This document shows, piece by piece, positions 16,596 through 28,485 of a stretch of 47,798 bases of DNA. Both the position numbers and the translations under genes were made by a program. The notes below the pieces were generated by a model, which did not search any database, was not told where the DNA came from, and saw only the letters and a program-made list of their open reading frames with translations. Each line of letters starts with the position of its first letter. Position 1 is the stretch's first letter. Source of the stretch: Gammaproteobacteria bacterium (GTDB taxonomy: Bacteria > Pseudomonadota > Gammaproteobacteria > Thiohalobacterales > Thiohalobacteraceae); NCBI GenBank assembly GCA_003695825.1, contig RFHK01000026.1, forward strand, positions 1-47,798. The letters run 5' to 3'.

Positions 16596-16868
16596 TCAGT
16601 TTACGGCATCCTTCAGGGCTTTTCCAGCCTTGAAGGCGGGCACCCTGGCCGCCGGGATCTCGAGAGTTTCCCCGGTGCGGGGGTTGCGCCCGGTACGGGC
16701 GGCGCGCTCGCGCACCTCGAAGGTTCCGAAGCCGACCAGGCTGACCGCTTCCCCCCGGCCGAGTGCCTCGGCGATGCTGGCCAGCAGGGCATCGACCGCC
16801 TTGGCGGCCTCGGCCCGGCTCATGCCGGCCCGTTCGGCTACGGTTGCTATGAGTTCCGTCTTGTTCAT
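16596..16868 (-). CDS. hupB: DNA-binding protein HU (beta type)
   Basis: HU is the abundant nucleoid protein that bends DNA without sequence specificity. The 90-residue protein [20 protein letters not shown]... has the helical dimerisation half and the [22 protein letters not shown] beta-arm signature with the conserved RNPxTG tip. I use ATG 16868 (MNKTEL), the family start; six residues upstream are not HU-like. It lies downstream of lon as in E. coli, has its own consensus promoter, and is followed by two tRNA genes and a terminator. Close relatives (IHF subunits) lack this arm sequence. Confidence 0.96.
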   Translation of the reverse strand: MNKTELIATVAERAGMSRAEAAKAVDALLASIAEALGRGEAVSLVGFGTFEVRERAARTGRNPRTGETLEIPAARVPAFKAGKALKDAVN

Positions 16869-16990
16869 CGCTGGCGTGCCCTCCACACGAACCCTACCGT
16901 GCCGGATCGCCGCCGTTCACGGGGTTCCGGCCCTGCGTCTTCACCCCTGAACGCAGGCCGTCAACGAGGGCCCGCCGAAGACGGGGTGCC

Positions 16991-17019
16991 TTTATACAGT
17001 CGCCCTCGGGGGGTGTCAA
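16991..17019 (-). promoter_or_regulatory. hupB promoter
   Basis: A perfect TTGACA (17019-17014) and TATAAA (16996-16991) stand 17 bases apart on the minus strand in the lon-hupB gap. The leader to the hupB ATG is about 115 bases and GC-rich. Confidence 0.75.
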
Positions 17020-17059
17020 CAAGGAAAGCCGAGGGCACGGGCCGAGGCCCGCGCCCGGT

Positions 17060-19504
<2,445 letters not shown>

Positions 19505-19536
19505 GTGGAGTCACCTCTCTGGTCTGGATGAGCCCG

Positions 19537-19565
19537 ATATGGGGCCGGGCCGCCGGCGTTTCAAT
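19537..19565 (-). promoter_or_regulatory. Sigma-32 (RpoH) heat-shock promoter of lon
   Basis: On the minus strand ATTGAAA (19565-19559), a 14-base spacer and CCCCATAT (19544-19537) match the RpoH consensus CTTGAAA-N(11-16)-CCCCATnT at all but the first base. It lies about 30 bases upstream of the lon ATG, so Lon should be heat-inducible. Confidence 0.85.
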
Positions 19566-19715
19566 CCCGACACGAGGGAAGTCGAAGCAACTTGCGGGCC
19601 AGCCGAGCGTCGGCCGCCGGGCGAGACACCCGGTGCAGGCCGGGTTTCGGGTAGGGCGGGCGGAAACGGCCATCCCTGCCCCGCGCGGCGGCACCGCCCG
19701 GGGGACGGGACGCGT

Positions 19716-20993
19716 TCAGTCGGAGGCGGCACGCTGCTCCGGCTCGGGCGTGTCGTAGACGATGTAGGGCTTGGATTCTCCGGTGATCACGCTCTCGTCG
19801 ATGACCACCTTGCTCACGTTCTCCATCGAGGGCAGTTCGTACATGATGTCGAGCAGCACGTGCTCGAGGATGGTGCGCAGGCCCCGTGCCCCGGTCTTGC
19901 GCTCCATGGCCTTGCGCGCGACCGCGCGCAGGGCATCCTCGCGGAATTCGATCTCCACGCCTTCCATCTCGAACAGCTTCGCGTACTGCTTGGTGATGGC
20001 GTTCTTGGGCTCGGTGAGGATGCGCACCAGGGCGTCCTCGTCGAGCTCCTCGAGGGTCGCCACCACCGGCAGGCGACCGACGAATTCCGGGATGAGCCCG
20101 AACCGGATGAGGTCCTCGGGCTCCACGTCGTGGAGGATCTCGCCGAGGTTGCGCGAGTCTTCCTTGCTCTTGATCTCGGCCGAGAACCCGATCCCACCCT
20201 TCTCCGAGCGGTCGCGGATGATCTTCTCGAGCCCCGCGAAGGCACCGCCGCAGATGAACAGGATATTGCTGGTATCCACCTGCAGGAATTCCTGCTGCGG
20301 GTGCTTGCGCCCGCCCTGCGGCGGCACCGAGGCCACCGTGCCCTCGATGAGCTTGAGCAGGGCCTGCTGCACGCCCTCGCCCGAGACGTCCCGGGTGATG
20401 GAGGGGTTGTCGGACTTGCGCGAGATCTTGTCGATCTCGTCGATGTAGACGATCCCGGTCTGCGCCTTCTCGACGTCGTAGTCGCACTTCTGCAACAGCT
20501 TCTGGATGATGTTCTCGACATCCTCGCCGACATAGCCCGCCTCGGTCAGGGTGGTGGCGTCGGCGATGGTGAAGGGGACGTTGAGCAGGCGGGCGAGGGT
20601 CTCGGCGAGCAGCGTCTTGCCCGAACCGGTGGGACCGATGAGCAGGATGTTGCTCTTGGCCAGCTCGACGTCATCCTTGCTGTTGCGTGCCTCCAGGCGC
20701 TTGTAGTGGTTGTAGGCCGCCACCGACAGGACCTTCTTGGCACGGTCCTGGCCGATGACGTACTCGTCGAGCACGGCGTTGATCTCCTTCGGCTTCGGCA
20801 GCCGGCTTCCGCCCGCGGCCGCCTTCTCCTGCATCTCCTCGCGGATGATGTCGTTGCACAGCTCGACGCATTCGTCGCAGATGAAGACCGAAGGGCCGGC
20901 GATCAGCTTGCGTACCTCGTGCTGGCTCTTCCCGCAGAAAGAGCAGTACAGGAGTTTGCCGTCATCCCCCTTGCCGGTTCTGTCGTTGCTCAT
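19716..20993 (-). CDS. clpX: ClpXP unfoldase subunit ClpX
   Basis: ClpX is the AAA+ unfoldase that feeds tagged proteins to ClpP. The 425-residue protein has the N-terminal zinc-binding domain (C17, C20, C39, C42), Walker A GPTGSGKT (120-127), pore loop GYVG (153-156), Walker B IVYIDEID (181-188), and the IGF loop (268-270) that docks to ClpP. Length matches E. coli ClpX (424). ATG 20993 is the family start ([12 protein letters not shown]). It follows clpP by 149 bases and precedes lon. Confidence 0.98.
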   Translation of the reverse strand: MSNDRTGKGDDGKLLYCSFCGKSQHEVRKLIAGPSVFICDECVELCNDIIREEMQEKAAAGGSRLPKPKEINAVLDEYVIGQDRAKKVLSVAAYNHYKRLEARNSKDDVELAKSNILLIGPTGSGKTLLAETLARLLNVPFTIADATTLTEAGYVGEDVENIIQKLLQKCDYDVEKAQTGIVYIDEIDKISRKSDNPSITRDVSGEGVQQALLKLIEGTVASVPPQGGRKHPQQEFLQVDTSNILFICGGAFAGLEKIIRDRSEKGGIGFSAEIKSKEDSRNLGEILHDVEPEDLIRFGLIPEFVGRLPVVATLEELDEDALVRILTEPKNAITKQYAKLFEMEGVEIEFREDALRAVARKAMERKTGARGLRTILEHVLLDIMYELPSMENVSKVVIDESVITGESKPYIVYDTPEPEQRAASD

Positions 20994-21060
20994 GGTCTGT
21001 CCTCTCGCTGCCCAAACCCGCCCGGTGGCTCGCACCGTACCGGGTCCGTTCCCATTTGAG

Positions 21061-21099
21061 CATTACCGCCTGGCGGTTTCAACACTCCGGGTTGTAATG
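21061..21099. repeat. Nested palindrome between clpP and clpX
   Basis: ACCGCC-T-GGCGGT (21065-21077) is a perfect palindrome, and outer CATTAC (21061-21066) and GTAATG (21094-21099) are complementary. It sits in the 149-base clpP-clpX gap. It could be a transcript-processing or attenuation hairpin or a repressor site; nothing decides between these. Confidence 0.45.
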
Positions 21100-21142
21100 A
21101 AACAGGCAAGATCCGGGCCAATCTCCTGTCACTGCACGAGGC

Positions 21143-21793
21143 TCATTGCTCCTGCTTGCGGAGCGTCTCCTCGCGGCTGCCGAGCACGACGTCGATGAGG
21201 CCGTAATCCCGGGCCTCCTCCGAGCTCATGAAGTTGTCACGGTCGGTGTCCCGCTCGATCTTCTCCAGCGGCTGGCCGGTATGCTTGGACAGGATCCGGT
21301 TCAGCTTGTCGCGGATGAGCAGGATCTCCTCGGCATGGATCTGGATGTCGCTGGCCTGCCCCTGGAAACCGCCGAGCGGCTGATGGATCATGACGCGCGA
21401 ATGGGGCAGGCAGTAGCGCTTGCCCTTCGCCCCCCCGGCGAGCAGGATCGCACCCATACTGGCGGCCTGCCCGACGCACATGGTGCTGACGTCGGGCTTG
21501 ATGAATTGCATGGTGTCGTAGATGGCGAGCCCGGCCGTCACCGAGCCCCCGGGCGAGTTGATGTAGAGGTGGATGTCCTTGTCCGGGTTCTCGGACTCCA
21601 GGAACAGCAACTGGGCCACGATCAGGTTGGCCATGTAGTCCTCGATCGGGCCCACCGCGAAGACCACGCGTTCCTTGAGCAGACGTGAATAGATGTCGTA
21701 GGCGCGCTCGCCGCGCGAGGTCTGCTCGATCACCATCGGCACCAGGTTCAGTGCCTGCGGATTCCATGCACCCATGTCAGTAGTATCGGTCAT
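21143..21793 (-). CDS. clpP: ATP-dependent Clp protease proteolytic subunit ClpP
   Basis: ClpP forms the tetradecameric serine protease chamber used by ClpX and ClpA. The 216-residue protein contains the complete triad: S112 (GQAASMG), H137 ([10 protein letters not shown]) and D186 (RDTDRDNFM), offset by a constant 15 from E. coli mature numbering (S97, H122, D171), which fits an N-terminal propeptide. The glycine-rich handle region [20 protein letters not shown] is present. It lies 18 bases after tig, presumably cotranscribed, and ahead of clpX. Confidence 0.98.
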   Translation of the reverse strand: MTDTTDMGAWNPQALNLVPMVIEQTSRGERAYDIYSRLLKERVVFAVGPIEDYMANLIVAQLLFLESENPDKDIHLYINSPGGSVTAGLAIYDTMQFIKPDVSTMCVGQAASMGAILLAGGAKGKRYCLPHSRVMIHQPLGGFQGQASDIQIHAEEILLIRDKLNRILSKHTGQPLEKIERDTDRDNFMSSEEARDYGLIDVVLGSREETLRKQEQ

Positions 21794-21811
21794 CGGTTTC
21801 CATCCCTTTAA

Positions 21812-23116
21812 TTAGGCGTTCGCGGCACGGCGAAGTTCCATCAGTTCGTCGAAGCCGACCTGGACTTCCTTGACCTCGGCCTGCTCGAGGACCCAGTCGG
21901 CGACCTGCTCCTCCAGCACGAGGGTCCGGATCCCGCTCATCGCCTCGGGGTTTCCCCGGTACCAGTCGATGACCTCCTGCGGCTCCTCGTAGCTGGCCGC
22001 GATGTTCTCGAGGGTCCGGGTCACCCGGTCCTCGTCGAGCACGATCCCGTGGCGCTTGACGATCTCGCCGAGGATCAGGCCCAGGGCCACCCGGCGCCGG
22101 GCCCGCTCCTCGAAGAGGTCGCGCGGGAGGTTGAGCCGGGTCTCGCCGCCGACCTCCTCCTGGAGCTGGCGGACCAGGTGGTCGATCTCCTCCTCCACCA
22201 GGGCGCGAGGCAACTCCAGCGGGTTCCGGTCGAGCAGGGCCTGGAAGGCGCGCTCCTTGATCACCAGCTTGCGCGCGGTCTCCGCCTCCCGTTCCATGTT
22301 GCGGCGCACCTCTTCGCGCAGCCGGTCCAGGGAACCGTCTTCGATCCCGAAAGCCCGGGCGAAATCCGCATCGAGCTCGGGGAGCCGTTCGGCCTCGACC
22401 CGCTTGAGGGTGACCTCGAAACGGGCGGTCCGGCCGGCGAGCTTCTCGTTGGCATAGTCCTCGGGGAAGGTGACCTCGAGGGTGCGGGTCTCGCCGGGCG
22501 TCATCCCGACCAGTCCCTGCTCGAAACCCTCGACCATGCGACCGCTGCCGATCTCGAGGGTCACGTCCTCCCCTTCCCCGCCCTCGAAGGGCTCGTCGTC
22601 GATCGTGCCGCGAAAGTCGACCGTCACCCGGTCGCCGGTCTCGGCCGCCCGCTCCACCGACTCCCAGGTGGCCCTTTGGCGCCTGAGCTTCTCGATCATG
22701 GCCTCGACGTCCGCCTCCGTGACCTCGGTGCGGGGGGTCTCGATCTCGACCCCTGCCATGCTGGCCGGCTCGAACTCGGGGTAGACCTCGAAGACGGCCG
22801 TGTACTCGAGGGCCTTGCCGGGCTCGACGGGACCCTGCTCGATGCGGGGTCCTCCCGCGGGACGCAGGCCTTCACGGGCCAGGGCCTCCTGGAGGGTGCG
22901 GGCGATCAGGTCGTTGGCCACCTCGTCCTGGACCTGGCGGCCGAACCGCTGGCGTATGATGCGCATCGGCACCCTTCCCGGGCGAAACCCGGCCAGGCGC
23001 ACGCTGTGGGCCATCGAGCGCAGGCGCTCGTCGATGGCTTCGCTCAACTGTTCCGCCGGAATCTGGACCTTCATCCGGCGCTCGAGACTTCCGGTTTCCT
23101 CGATCGATACTTGCAT
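21812..23116 (-). CDS. tig: Trigger factor
   Basis: Trigger factor is the ribosome-bound chaperone and peptidyl-prolyl isomerase met first by nascent chains. The 434-residue protein has the ribosome-docking signature GFRPGRVPMRIIRQRFG (about 44-60), a central FKBP-type domain (GDRVTVDFRGTIDDEPFEGGEG, about 162-183) and the helical substrate-binding arms to the C-terminus. Length matches the family. It is downstream of a five-tRNA operon, with tRNA-Leu 84 bases upstream, and upstream of clpP, as in Pseudomonas-type genomes. Confidence 0.98.
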   Translation of the reverse strand: MQVSIEETGSLERRMKVQIPAEQLSEAIDERLRSMAHSVRLAGFRPGRVPMRIIRQRFGRQVQDEVANDLIARTLQEALAREGLRPAGGPRIEQGPVEPGKALEYTAVFEVYPEFEPASMAGVEIETPRTEVTEADVEAMIEKLRRQRATWESVERAAETGDRVTVDFRGTIDDEPFEGGEGEDVTLEIGSGRMVEGFEQGLVGMTPGETRTLEVTFPEDYANEKLAGRTARFEVTLKRVEAERLPELDADFARAFGIEDGSLDRLREEVRRNMEREAETARKLVIKERAFQALLDRNPLELPRALVEEEIDHLVRQLQEEVGGETRLNLPRDLFEERARRRVALGLILGEIVKRHGIVLDEDRVTRTLENIAASYEEPQEVIDWYRGNPEAMSGIRTLVLEEQVADWVLEQAEVKEVQVGFDELMELRRAANA

Positions 23117-23199
23117 GGTTCCTCATCCTGCAGCCCGGCGGGCCGTTTGCTGTTGCTTGATCGTTGCGAATCCGGGCCCGCCGCCAGGGCCGGGCCTGT

Positions 23200-23285
<86 letters not shown>

Positions 23286-23403
23286 TGGAGCGCGGCGCGC
23301 ATGCGCCGGTCAAGAGGGAAATTATACCGGGTCACCCGGGGTGGGACACGCCCGGCGCAGGGGAGAGATCTCCACCGCCGCCGGGTGGGTGCGAAGGAAT
23401 GGC

Positions 23404-23479
23404 TGGTGGGCCATCTAGGACTCGAACCTAGAACCGACGGATTAAGAGTCCGCTGCTCTACCAATTGAGCTAATGGCCC
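23404..23479 (-). tRNA. tRNA-Lys (CTT)
   Basis: A 76-base cloverleaf with encoded CCA. Acceptor GGGCCAT pairs with ATGGCCC; anticodon loop CTCTTAA gives CTT, reading AAG, the favoured Lys codon in a GC-rich genome. Confidence 0.97.
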
Positions 23480-23508
23480 GTGTTCGGTGCGCCTGTGGCG
23501 CCATTATA

Positions 23509-23585
23509 TGGGGTGGACGATGGGAATTGAACCCACGACCGCAGGAGCCACAATCCTGTGCTCTACCAGCTGAGCTACGTCCACC
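23509..23585 (-). tRNA. tRNA-His (GTG)
   Basis: A 77-base tRNA with encoded CCA. It carries the extra 5' G (G-1, position 23585) opposite C73 that identifies tRNA-His; anticodon loop TTGTGGC gives GTG. Confidence 0.97.
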
Positions 23586-23616
23586 ATCGGAATCGCCTGC
23601 ATGCCGGCCCGTCCAG

Positions 23617-23693
23617 TGGCACCCCGGGAGGGATTCGAACCCCCGACCCAGAGCTTAGAAGGCTCTTGCTCTATCCTGCTGAGCTACCGGGGC
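23617..23693 (-). tRNA. tRNA-Arg (TCT)
   Basis: A 77-base cloverleaf with encoded CCA. Acceptor GCCCCGG pairs with CCGGGGT (first pair G-T); anticodon loop CTTCTAA gives TCT, which reads the rare AGA/AGG codons. Confidence 0.96.
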
Positions 23694-23725
23694 AGATCGC
23701 TGCTGTCTGGCAGCCGGCAACAAGA

Positions 23726-23802
23726 TGGTCGGGGTAGAGGGATTCGAACCCCCGACATCCTGCTCCCAAAGCAGGCGCGCTACCAGACTGCGCTATACCC
23801 CG
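23726..23802 (-). tRNA. tRNA-Pro (TGG)
   Basis: A 77-base cloverleaf with encoded CCA. Acceptor CGGGGTA pairs with TACCCCG; anticodon loop TTTGGGA gives TGG. It is the first gene of the Pro-Arg-His-Lys-Leu cluster. Confidence 0.97.
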
Positions 23803-23842
23803 CTGGAACCGCCACCTGACCGGGACGGGCAGCAGGCCGGAA

Positions 23843-23871
23843 ATGATACGTTCGCCCCCCGGTTGCGTCAA
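23843..23871 (-). promoter_or_regulatory. Promoter of the five-tRNA operon
   Basis: TTGACG (23871-23866) and TATCAT (23848-23843) are 17 bases apart on the minus strand, about 34 bases from the predicted start to tRNA-Pro. Readthrough could also supply tig. Confidence 0.7.
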
Positions 23872-23940
23872 CGCGCCCTTGTGATCCCCGGATGCGGGTG
23901 CGAGAATTGCCCGCCACTGCAGGCAGCGGTGGGGGTTTCC

Positions 23941-24795
23941 ATGACGGCTCGCATCCTCGACGGCAGGGCGGTCGCCGCCGAACTCCGGCGCCGGGTGGCC
24001 GAGGGCGTGCGCGAGCGCACGTCCCGGGGCCTGCCCCCGCCCGGCCTCGCCGTCATCCTGGTGGGTGAGGACCCGGCCTCGCGGGTCTACGTGCGCAACA
24101 AGCGCCGGGCCTGCGAAGAGGTCGGCATCCGCTCCTTCAAGCACGACCTGCCCGCCGACACCAGCGAGGCGGCCCTGCTCGCCCTGATCGACCGCCTCAA
24201 CCGCGACCCGGCCGTCGACGGCATCCTCGTGCAACTGCCCCTGCCCCCCCACATCGACGCCGAGGCCGTCGTCGAGCGCATCCGTCCCGACAAGGACGTC
24301 GACGGCTTCCATCCCTACAACATGGGGCGGCTGGCCCTGCGCATCCCCACGCTCCGCCCCTGCACCCCCTGGGGCGTGATGCAGCTGCTCGAGATCACCG
24401 GCCAGGACCTCCACGGGCGCGAGGCCGTGGTGGTGGGGGCCTCCAACATCGTGGGGCGTCCCATGGCGCTGGAGCTGTTGCTGGCGGGCTGCACCGTGAC
24501 CGTCTGCCACCGCTTCACGCGGGACCTGCCGACGCACGTGGCGCGCGCCGAGATCCTGGTGGTGGCCGTGGGCAAACCCGGGATCGTGAAGGGGACGTGG
24601 ATCCGCGAAGGCGCCACGGTGATCGACGTGGGGATCAACCGCACGCCCGAGGGCAAGCTCGTCGGGGACGTGGAATTCGAAGCGGCGGCGGCGCGCGCCG
24701 CCTGGATCACCCCCGTGCCCGGCGGCGTGGGACCGATGACCGTCGCGGTCCTGCTCGAGAACACCCTGCGGGCGGCCGAGCACCACGCACGCTAG
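23941..24795 (+). CDS. folD: Methylenetetrahydrofolate dehydrogenase/cyclohydrolase FolD
   Basis: FolD oxidises 5,10-methylene-THF to methenyl-THF with NADP and hydrolyses it to 10-formyl-THF, feeding purine and formyl-Met synthesis. The 284-residue protein has [23 protein letters not shown] with the catalytic Tyr-x(3)-Lys, the QLPLPPHID motif, the Rossmann [17 protein letters not shown] and the C-terminal [21 protein letters not shown] 23941 ([12 protein letters not shown]) is the family start; the longer open frame upstream crosses the tRNA-Pro gene. It is divergent from the tRNA operon and convergent with cysS. Confidence 0.97.
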   Translation: MTARILDGRAVAAELRRRVAEGVRERTSRGLPPPGLAVILVGEDPASRVYVRNKRRACEEVGIRSFKHDLPADTSEAALLALIDRLNRDPAVDGILVQLPLPPHIDAEAVVERIRPDKDVDGFHPYNMGRLALRIPTLRPCTPWGVMQLLEITGQDLHGREAVVVGASNIVGRPMALELLLAGCTVTVCHRFTRDLPTHVARAEILVVAVGKPGIVKGTWIREGATVIDVGINRTPEGKLVGDVEFEAAAARAAWITPVPGGVGPMTVAVLLENTLRAAEHHAR

Positions 24796-24868
24796 CAACC
24801 TGTCGGGCTTTGGCCGGATCGACTGCGCAGGCGGGAACGCTGTCCACAAACTCCGACAGGGTGTTAGC
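24791..24868. repeat. Interspersed inverted-repeat element, copy 1 (folD/cysS)
   Basis: Imperfect 21-base arms (24791-24811 and 24848-24868) share a perfect core CCTGTCGG/CCGACAGG (24799-24806, 24853-24860). The left arm contains the folD TAG and the right arm the cysS TAA, so both convergent genes end inside the element. A related element follows the gene ending at 31278: both begin TAGCA, then CCT.TCGG.CTTTGGC.GGATC.ACTGCGC. Confidence 0.85.
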
Positions 24869-26270
24869 CACGCCGCCAGGTCGTGCCCTGCGGGGTGTCC
24901 TCGAGCACGATGCCCCGGGCCTGCAGCTGGTCGCGGATGCGGTCCGCCTCTGCCCAGTCACGCGCCTGCCGGGCCGCCGCACGCGCCGCGATCAGCCGCT
25001 CGATCTCCTCGTCCGGCAAGTCTTCCTCCCCCCTGCCACTGCGCAGGAAGGCCTCGGGGTCGTCCTGGAGCAGGCCGAGCAACCCGCCCAGGTGTCTCAG
25101 GACGCCCGCCAGCCGGGCGGCCTCGGCGGGATCACGTGCCCGGCGGCGGTTGATCTCGCGGGCCAGGTCGAACAGCACCGAGATCGCCTCGGGGGTGTTG
25201 AAGTCGTCGCGCATCGCGGCGTGGAAGGGGGCCGCGGCCTCCGCCCGGTCCGTCTCCGCCGCCCCCGGTGCGAGGCCGCGCAGGGCGGTGTAGAGCCGCG
25301 AGAGCCCCTGGCGTGCGGCCTCCAGGTTCTCCTCGCTGTAATTGAGCGGGGAGCGGTAATGGCTGCCGAGAATGAAGAACCGGACCACCTCCGGGGGATA
25401 GTGGCGGAGCACCTCCCGCACGGTGAAGAAGTTGCCGAGCGACTTCGACATCTTCTCCTCGTTCACCTGCACGAAGCCGTTGTGGATCCAGTAGTTCACG
25501 AACCGGCAGTCGCAGACGCCCTCGGACTGGGCGATCTCGTTCTCGTGATGGGGGAATTTCAGGTCCATGCCGCCGCCGTGGATGTCGAAGCGTTCGCCCA
25601 GGTAGTGGGTGGACATGGCGGAGCACTCGATGTGCCAGCCCGGGCGACCCGGTCCCCAGGGCGAATCCCAGCTCGGCTCGCCCGGCTTGGCCTGCTTCCA
25701 GAGCACGAAGTCGAGCGGGTCGTCCTTGGCCTCGCCCACCTCGATGCGGGCCCCGGCCCGCAGCGCCTCGGGCTTCTCGCCCGAGAGCTTGCCATACTCG
25801 GGAAAACTGCTGACGTCGTAGTAGACGTCGCCGTTGGCACCGACGTAGGCATGCCCCTTCTCCAGGAGGCGGCGGATCATGGCGATGATCTCGCCCATGC
25901 TGGCCGTCGCACGCGGCTCGATGTCGGGCGGCAGGACGCCGAGGGCGGCGGCGTCCTCGTGCATGGCGCGGATGTAGAAGTCGGTCAGGTCGCGGAAGTC
26001 CTCGTGCCGCTCGTTGGCCCGCTGGATGATCTTGTCGTCGATGTCGGTGATGTTGCGCACGTAGGTGACGTCGTAGCCGACCGCACGCAGGTAGCGGACG
26101 ATGACGTCGAAGACCACCATCACGCGGGCATGGCCGATGTGGCAATAGTCGTAGACCGTCATCCCGCAGACGTACATGCGGACGCGCCCGGGCTCGATGG
26201 GGACGAAGGGCTCCTTCTTCCGCGTCAGGCTGTTGTAGACGAGGATCGGCTGGTCGTGCATCGTGCTCAT
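24864..26270 (-). CDS. cysS: Cysteinyl-tRNA synthetase
   Basis: CysRS charges tRNA-Cys. The 468-residue class I enzyme has HIGH (44-47, in [11 protein letters not shown]), KMSKS (273-277) and the four zinc ligands C35, C216, H241 and E245, each offset by seven from E. coli CysRS. ATG 26270 ([13 protein letters not shown]) overlaps the gltX stop as ATGA, which supports this start; a second Met at residue 4 is an alternative. It is translationally coupled to gltX, and its stop codon lies within the inverted repeat shared with folD. Confidence 0.97.
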   Translation of the reverse strand: MSTMHDQPILVYNSLTRKKEPFVPIEPGRVRMYVCGMTVYDYCHIGHARVMVVFDVIVRYLRAVGYDVTYVRNITDIDDKIIQRANERHEDFRDLTDFYIRAMHEDAAALGVLPPDIEPRATASMGEIIAMIRRLLEKGHAYVGANGDVYYDVSSFPEYGKLSGEKPEALRAGARIEVGEAKDDPLDFVLWKQAKPGEPSWDSPWGPGRPGWHIECSAMSTHYLGERFDIHGGGMDLKFPHHENEIAQSEGVCDCRFVNYWIHNGFVQVNEEKMSKSLGNFFTVREVLRHYPPEVVRFFILGSHYRSPLNYSEENLEAARQGLSRLYTALRGLAPGAAETDRAEAAAPFHAAMRDDFNTPEAISVLFDLAREINRRRARDPAEAARLAGVLRHLGGLLGLLQDDPEAFLRSGRGEEDLPDEEIERLIAARAAARQARDWAEADRIRDQLQARGIVLEDTPQGTTWRRG

Positions 26271-27775
26271 GTTCGCTCTCGCATTGCGTCCAGGTGCCGG
26301 CAGGCGGCGCGGGCCGCTTCGAGCCGGCGGTCGAGCTCGCCCCGCTCCCACAGGGACCACAGCCGCCCGAGCTCGGGGCCCTGGCGCCAGTAGCCCGGGG
26401 ATGCGCCGGAGACCTGGATGCCGGTCAGGGCGGCGCGCAACGGCTGGAAGAGCCACCGGCCCCGGCGACCGGTCCGCTCCGCGACCCGCCCCGTCCAGTC
26501 ACGGAAACCGGCGCCGGGCGGCAGCGCCGAGAGGGCCTCGGCGGCCGCATCCAGGAAATCGCAGCCGGCCGCGCGCAACGCATCGAGGGCGTAGGCATCA
26601 TACGCGATCGCCTCCGCGAAGAGGTTCTCCGCCCAACGGACGGCGTCCTCCGGGAAGCGCAGGTTGCCGCGTACCGCCGCCACGAAATCCGGCCACCGCG
26701 CCCGGGGCACCCGTTCCACGGCCCGCCGCCCCTCGGGATGTCCCGCCAGCCAGGCGCGAACGGCCCCGGGGTCGAGGCGTTCCAGCACGGCCTTCTGCCA
26801 GGCATCGAGCCGGGCGGGATCGTGACGGGCCGGTGCCCGTCCGATGCGCGCCGGGTCGAACCCCCGCGCCAGGGCTTCGAGGTCCGCCGGCCCGGGGTCC
26901 TCGGCATAGGCATGGCCGAGGCGCGCCAGGTGATTGCACAGGGCCGCCGGAAGATACCCCCGCGCGCGCAGGGCGTCCAGTGACAGGCTGCCCAGCCGCT
27001 TGGAGAGCGGTCGGCCCGCCGCATCCACGAGCAGGGGCAGGTGCCCGTAGCGGGGTGCCTCCAGTCCCACGGCGGCGAGCAGCAACAGCTGGCGGGGCGT
27101 GTTGCTGAGATGGTCCTCGCCCCGCAAGACGTGCGTGATGCCCATCAGGGCGTCGTCCACCGCGTTGGCGAAGAGGAAGGCCGGGGTGCCGTCGGCGCGT
27201 CGGACGACGAAATCGCCGAGCGTGTCCGTGTCCACCTCCTGGGGACCACGCACCAGGTCCTCGAACCGGACCCGGCGACCGGCGGGCACGCGGAAGCGCA
27301 GCACGGCCGGCTCGCCGGCGGCCCGGCGGCGTTCCGCATCCGCGGCATCCAGGCGCGCACAGGCCCCGTCGTAGCGCGGCGGGCGCCCGGCGGCGCGCTG
27401 ACGCTGCCGCAGCCGGGCCAGGCGGGCCTCGGTGCAGAAACACCAGTAGGCCGCCCCGGTCGCGAGCAGGCGTGCATAGAGCGGCGCGTAGTGCGCCTCC
27501 CGGCGGGACTGGAACCAGTCGGGGTCCGGCTCGGCCCCGGACGGGCCGTGGTCCCAGGCCAGCCCGAGCCAGCGCAGGTCCTCGAGCAGCGCCGCGACGT
27601 ATTCGCGCCGACTGCGTTCCCGGTCCGTGTCCTCGATACGCAACAGGAACTCCCCTCCGGCATGGCGTGCCAGCAGGGCGTTGAACAGCGCCGTGCGTGC
27701 ATTGCCCAGGTGCAGCCGCCCCGTGGGGCTGGGCGCGAAACGGGTGCGGATGGGTTCCCGGTCCTGCTTCTGCAT
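26267..27775 (-). CDS. gltX: Glutamyl-tRNA synthetase
   Basis: A 502-residue class I synthetase of the GltX type: [42 protein letters not shown] at 13-54 (HLGN replaces HIGH), a four-Cys-type zinc segment represented by CFC...YDGAC, and PLSKRLG as the KMSKS equivalent near residue 250. A full anticodon-binding C-terminal half is present, so it is not the truncated GluQ-RS. It sits between ppiA and cysS, the place where Pseudomonas has glnS, and overlaps cysS. Whether it charges only tRNA-Glu or also tRNA-Gln cannot be told from sequence by eye. Confidence 0.93.
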   Translation of the reverse strand: MQKQDREPIRTRFAPSPTGRLHLGNARTALFNALLARHAGGEFLLRIEDTDRERSRREYVAALLEDLRWLGLAWDHGPSGAEPDPDWFQSRREAHYAPLYARLLATGAAYWCFCTEARLARLRQRQRAAGRPPRYDGACARLDAADAERRRAAGEPAVLRFRVPAGRRVRFEDLVRGPQEVDTDTLGDFVVRRADGTPAFLFANAVDDALMGITHVLRGEDHLSNTPRQLLLLAAVGLEAPRYGHLPLLVDAAGRPLSKRLGSLSLDALRARGYLPAALCNHLARLGHAYAEDPGPADLEALARGFDPARIGRAPARHDPARLDAWQKAVLERLDPGAVRAWLAGHPEGRRAVERVPRARWPDFVAAVRGNLRFPEDAVRWAENLFAEAIAYDAYALDALRAAGCDFLDAAAEALSALPPGAGFRDWTGRVAERTGRRGRWLFQPLRAALTGIQVSGASPGYWRQGPELGRLWSLWERGELDRRLEAARAACRHLDAMRERT

Positions 27776-27890
27776 GGAGAATTCCCGTGGCCGGGGCGCA
27801 TTGTGCCACGATTCCGCGCTTTCGGCAGGCGCCCGAAAGGACTAGAATCCGTTCTCGGCCTCCCGCCCATTCATGGAGATCGAAGTTCCC

Positions 27891-28475
27891 ATGTTGCGAC
27901 GGCTGCTCCTTCTCCTGCTGGCCTCCTTGCTCGCGCTGCCGGTCCTGGCCGGGACCCCGGCTGCCGGAGGGCACACCGTGACCGTGCACATGCAGACCAA
28001 CCATGGCGAGATCGTCCTGGAACTCTATCCCGACAAGGCACCCGAGACGGTCGCCAACTTTCTGGCATACGTCCGCTCCGGTTTCTACGACGGCACCCTC
28101 TTCCACCGCGTCATCCCGGGATTCATGATCCAGGGAGGCGGCTTCGAGCCCGGCATGAAACGCAAGCCCACCCGGGCACCCATCCGCAACGAGGCCGACA
28201 ACGGGTTGCGCAACCGTGCAGGCACCATCGCCATGGCACGCACCCCGGATCCCCATTCCGCCACCTCGCAATTCTTCATCAACGTCAAGGACAACGACTT
28301 CCTCGACTTCACCGCACCCACGCCCCAGGGCTATGGCTACTGCGTCTTCGGCCGCGTCGTCCGGGGCATGGACGTGGTGCATGCGATCGAAAAGGTTCCG
28401 ACCGGCACCCGGTACGGCTACCGCGACGTGCCCCTGCACGACGTGGTTATCGAGAAAGTCTGGGTCGAAGACTAG
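27891..28475 (+). CDS. ppiA: Periplasmic peptidyl-prolyl cis-trans isomerase, cyclophilin type
   Basis: A 194-residue cyclophilin. Signal peptide [21 protein letters not shown] at the N-terminus predicts export; the mature part has the cyclophilin core ([66 protein letters not shown]). Active-site Arg and Phe of FHRVIPGF are present. I prefer ATG 27891 because it gives a clean signal peptide and follows GGAG; an ATG at 27873 would add six residues. It is divergent from gltX and 10 bases upstream of lpxH, an order also seen in Pseudomonas (ppiB-lpxH). Confidence 0.93.
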   Translation: MLRRLLLLLLASLLALPVLAGTPAAGGHTVTVHMQTNHGEIVLELYPDKAPETVANFLAYVRSGFYDGTLFHRVIPGFMIQGGGFEPGMKRKPTRAPIRNEADNGLRNRAGTIAMARTPDPHSATSQFFINVKDNDFLDFTAPTPQGYGYCVFGRVVRGMDVVHAIEKVPTGTRYGYRDVPLHDVVIEKVWVED

Positions 28476-28485
28476 CCTCCCCGTC

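Noticed and set aside
23725-23940. A longer FolD starting upstream of 23941
   Set aside because: The extension would be read through the tRNA-Pro gene; FolD homology begins at the ATG at 23941.
26267-27775. GluQ-RS (tRNA-Asp modification enzyme)
   Set aside because: The protein is 502 residues and keeps the anticodon-binding half that GluQ-RS lacks.
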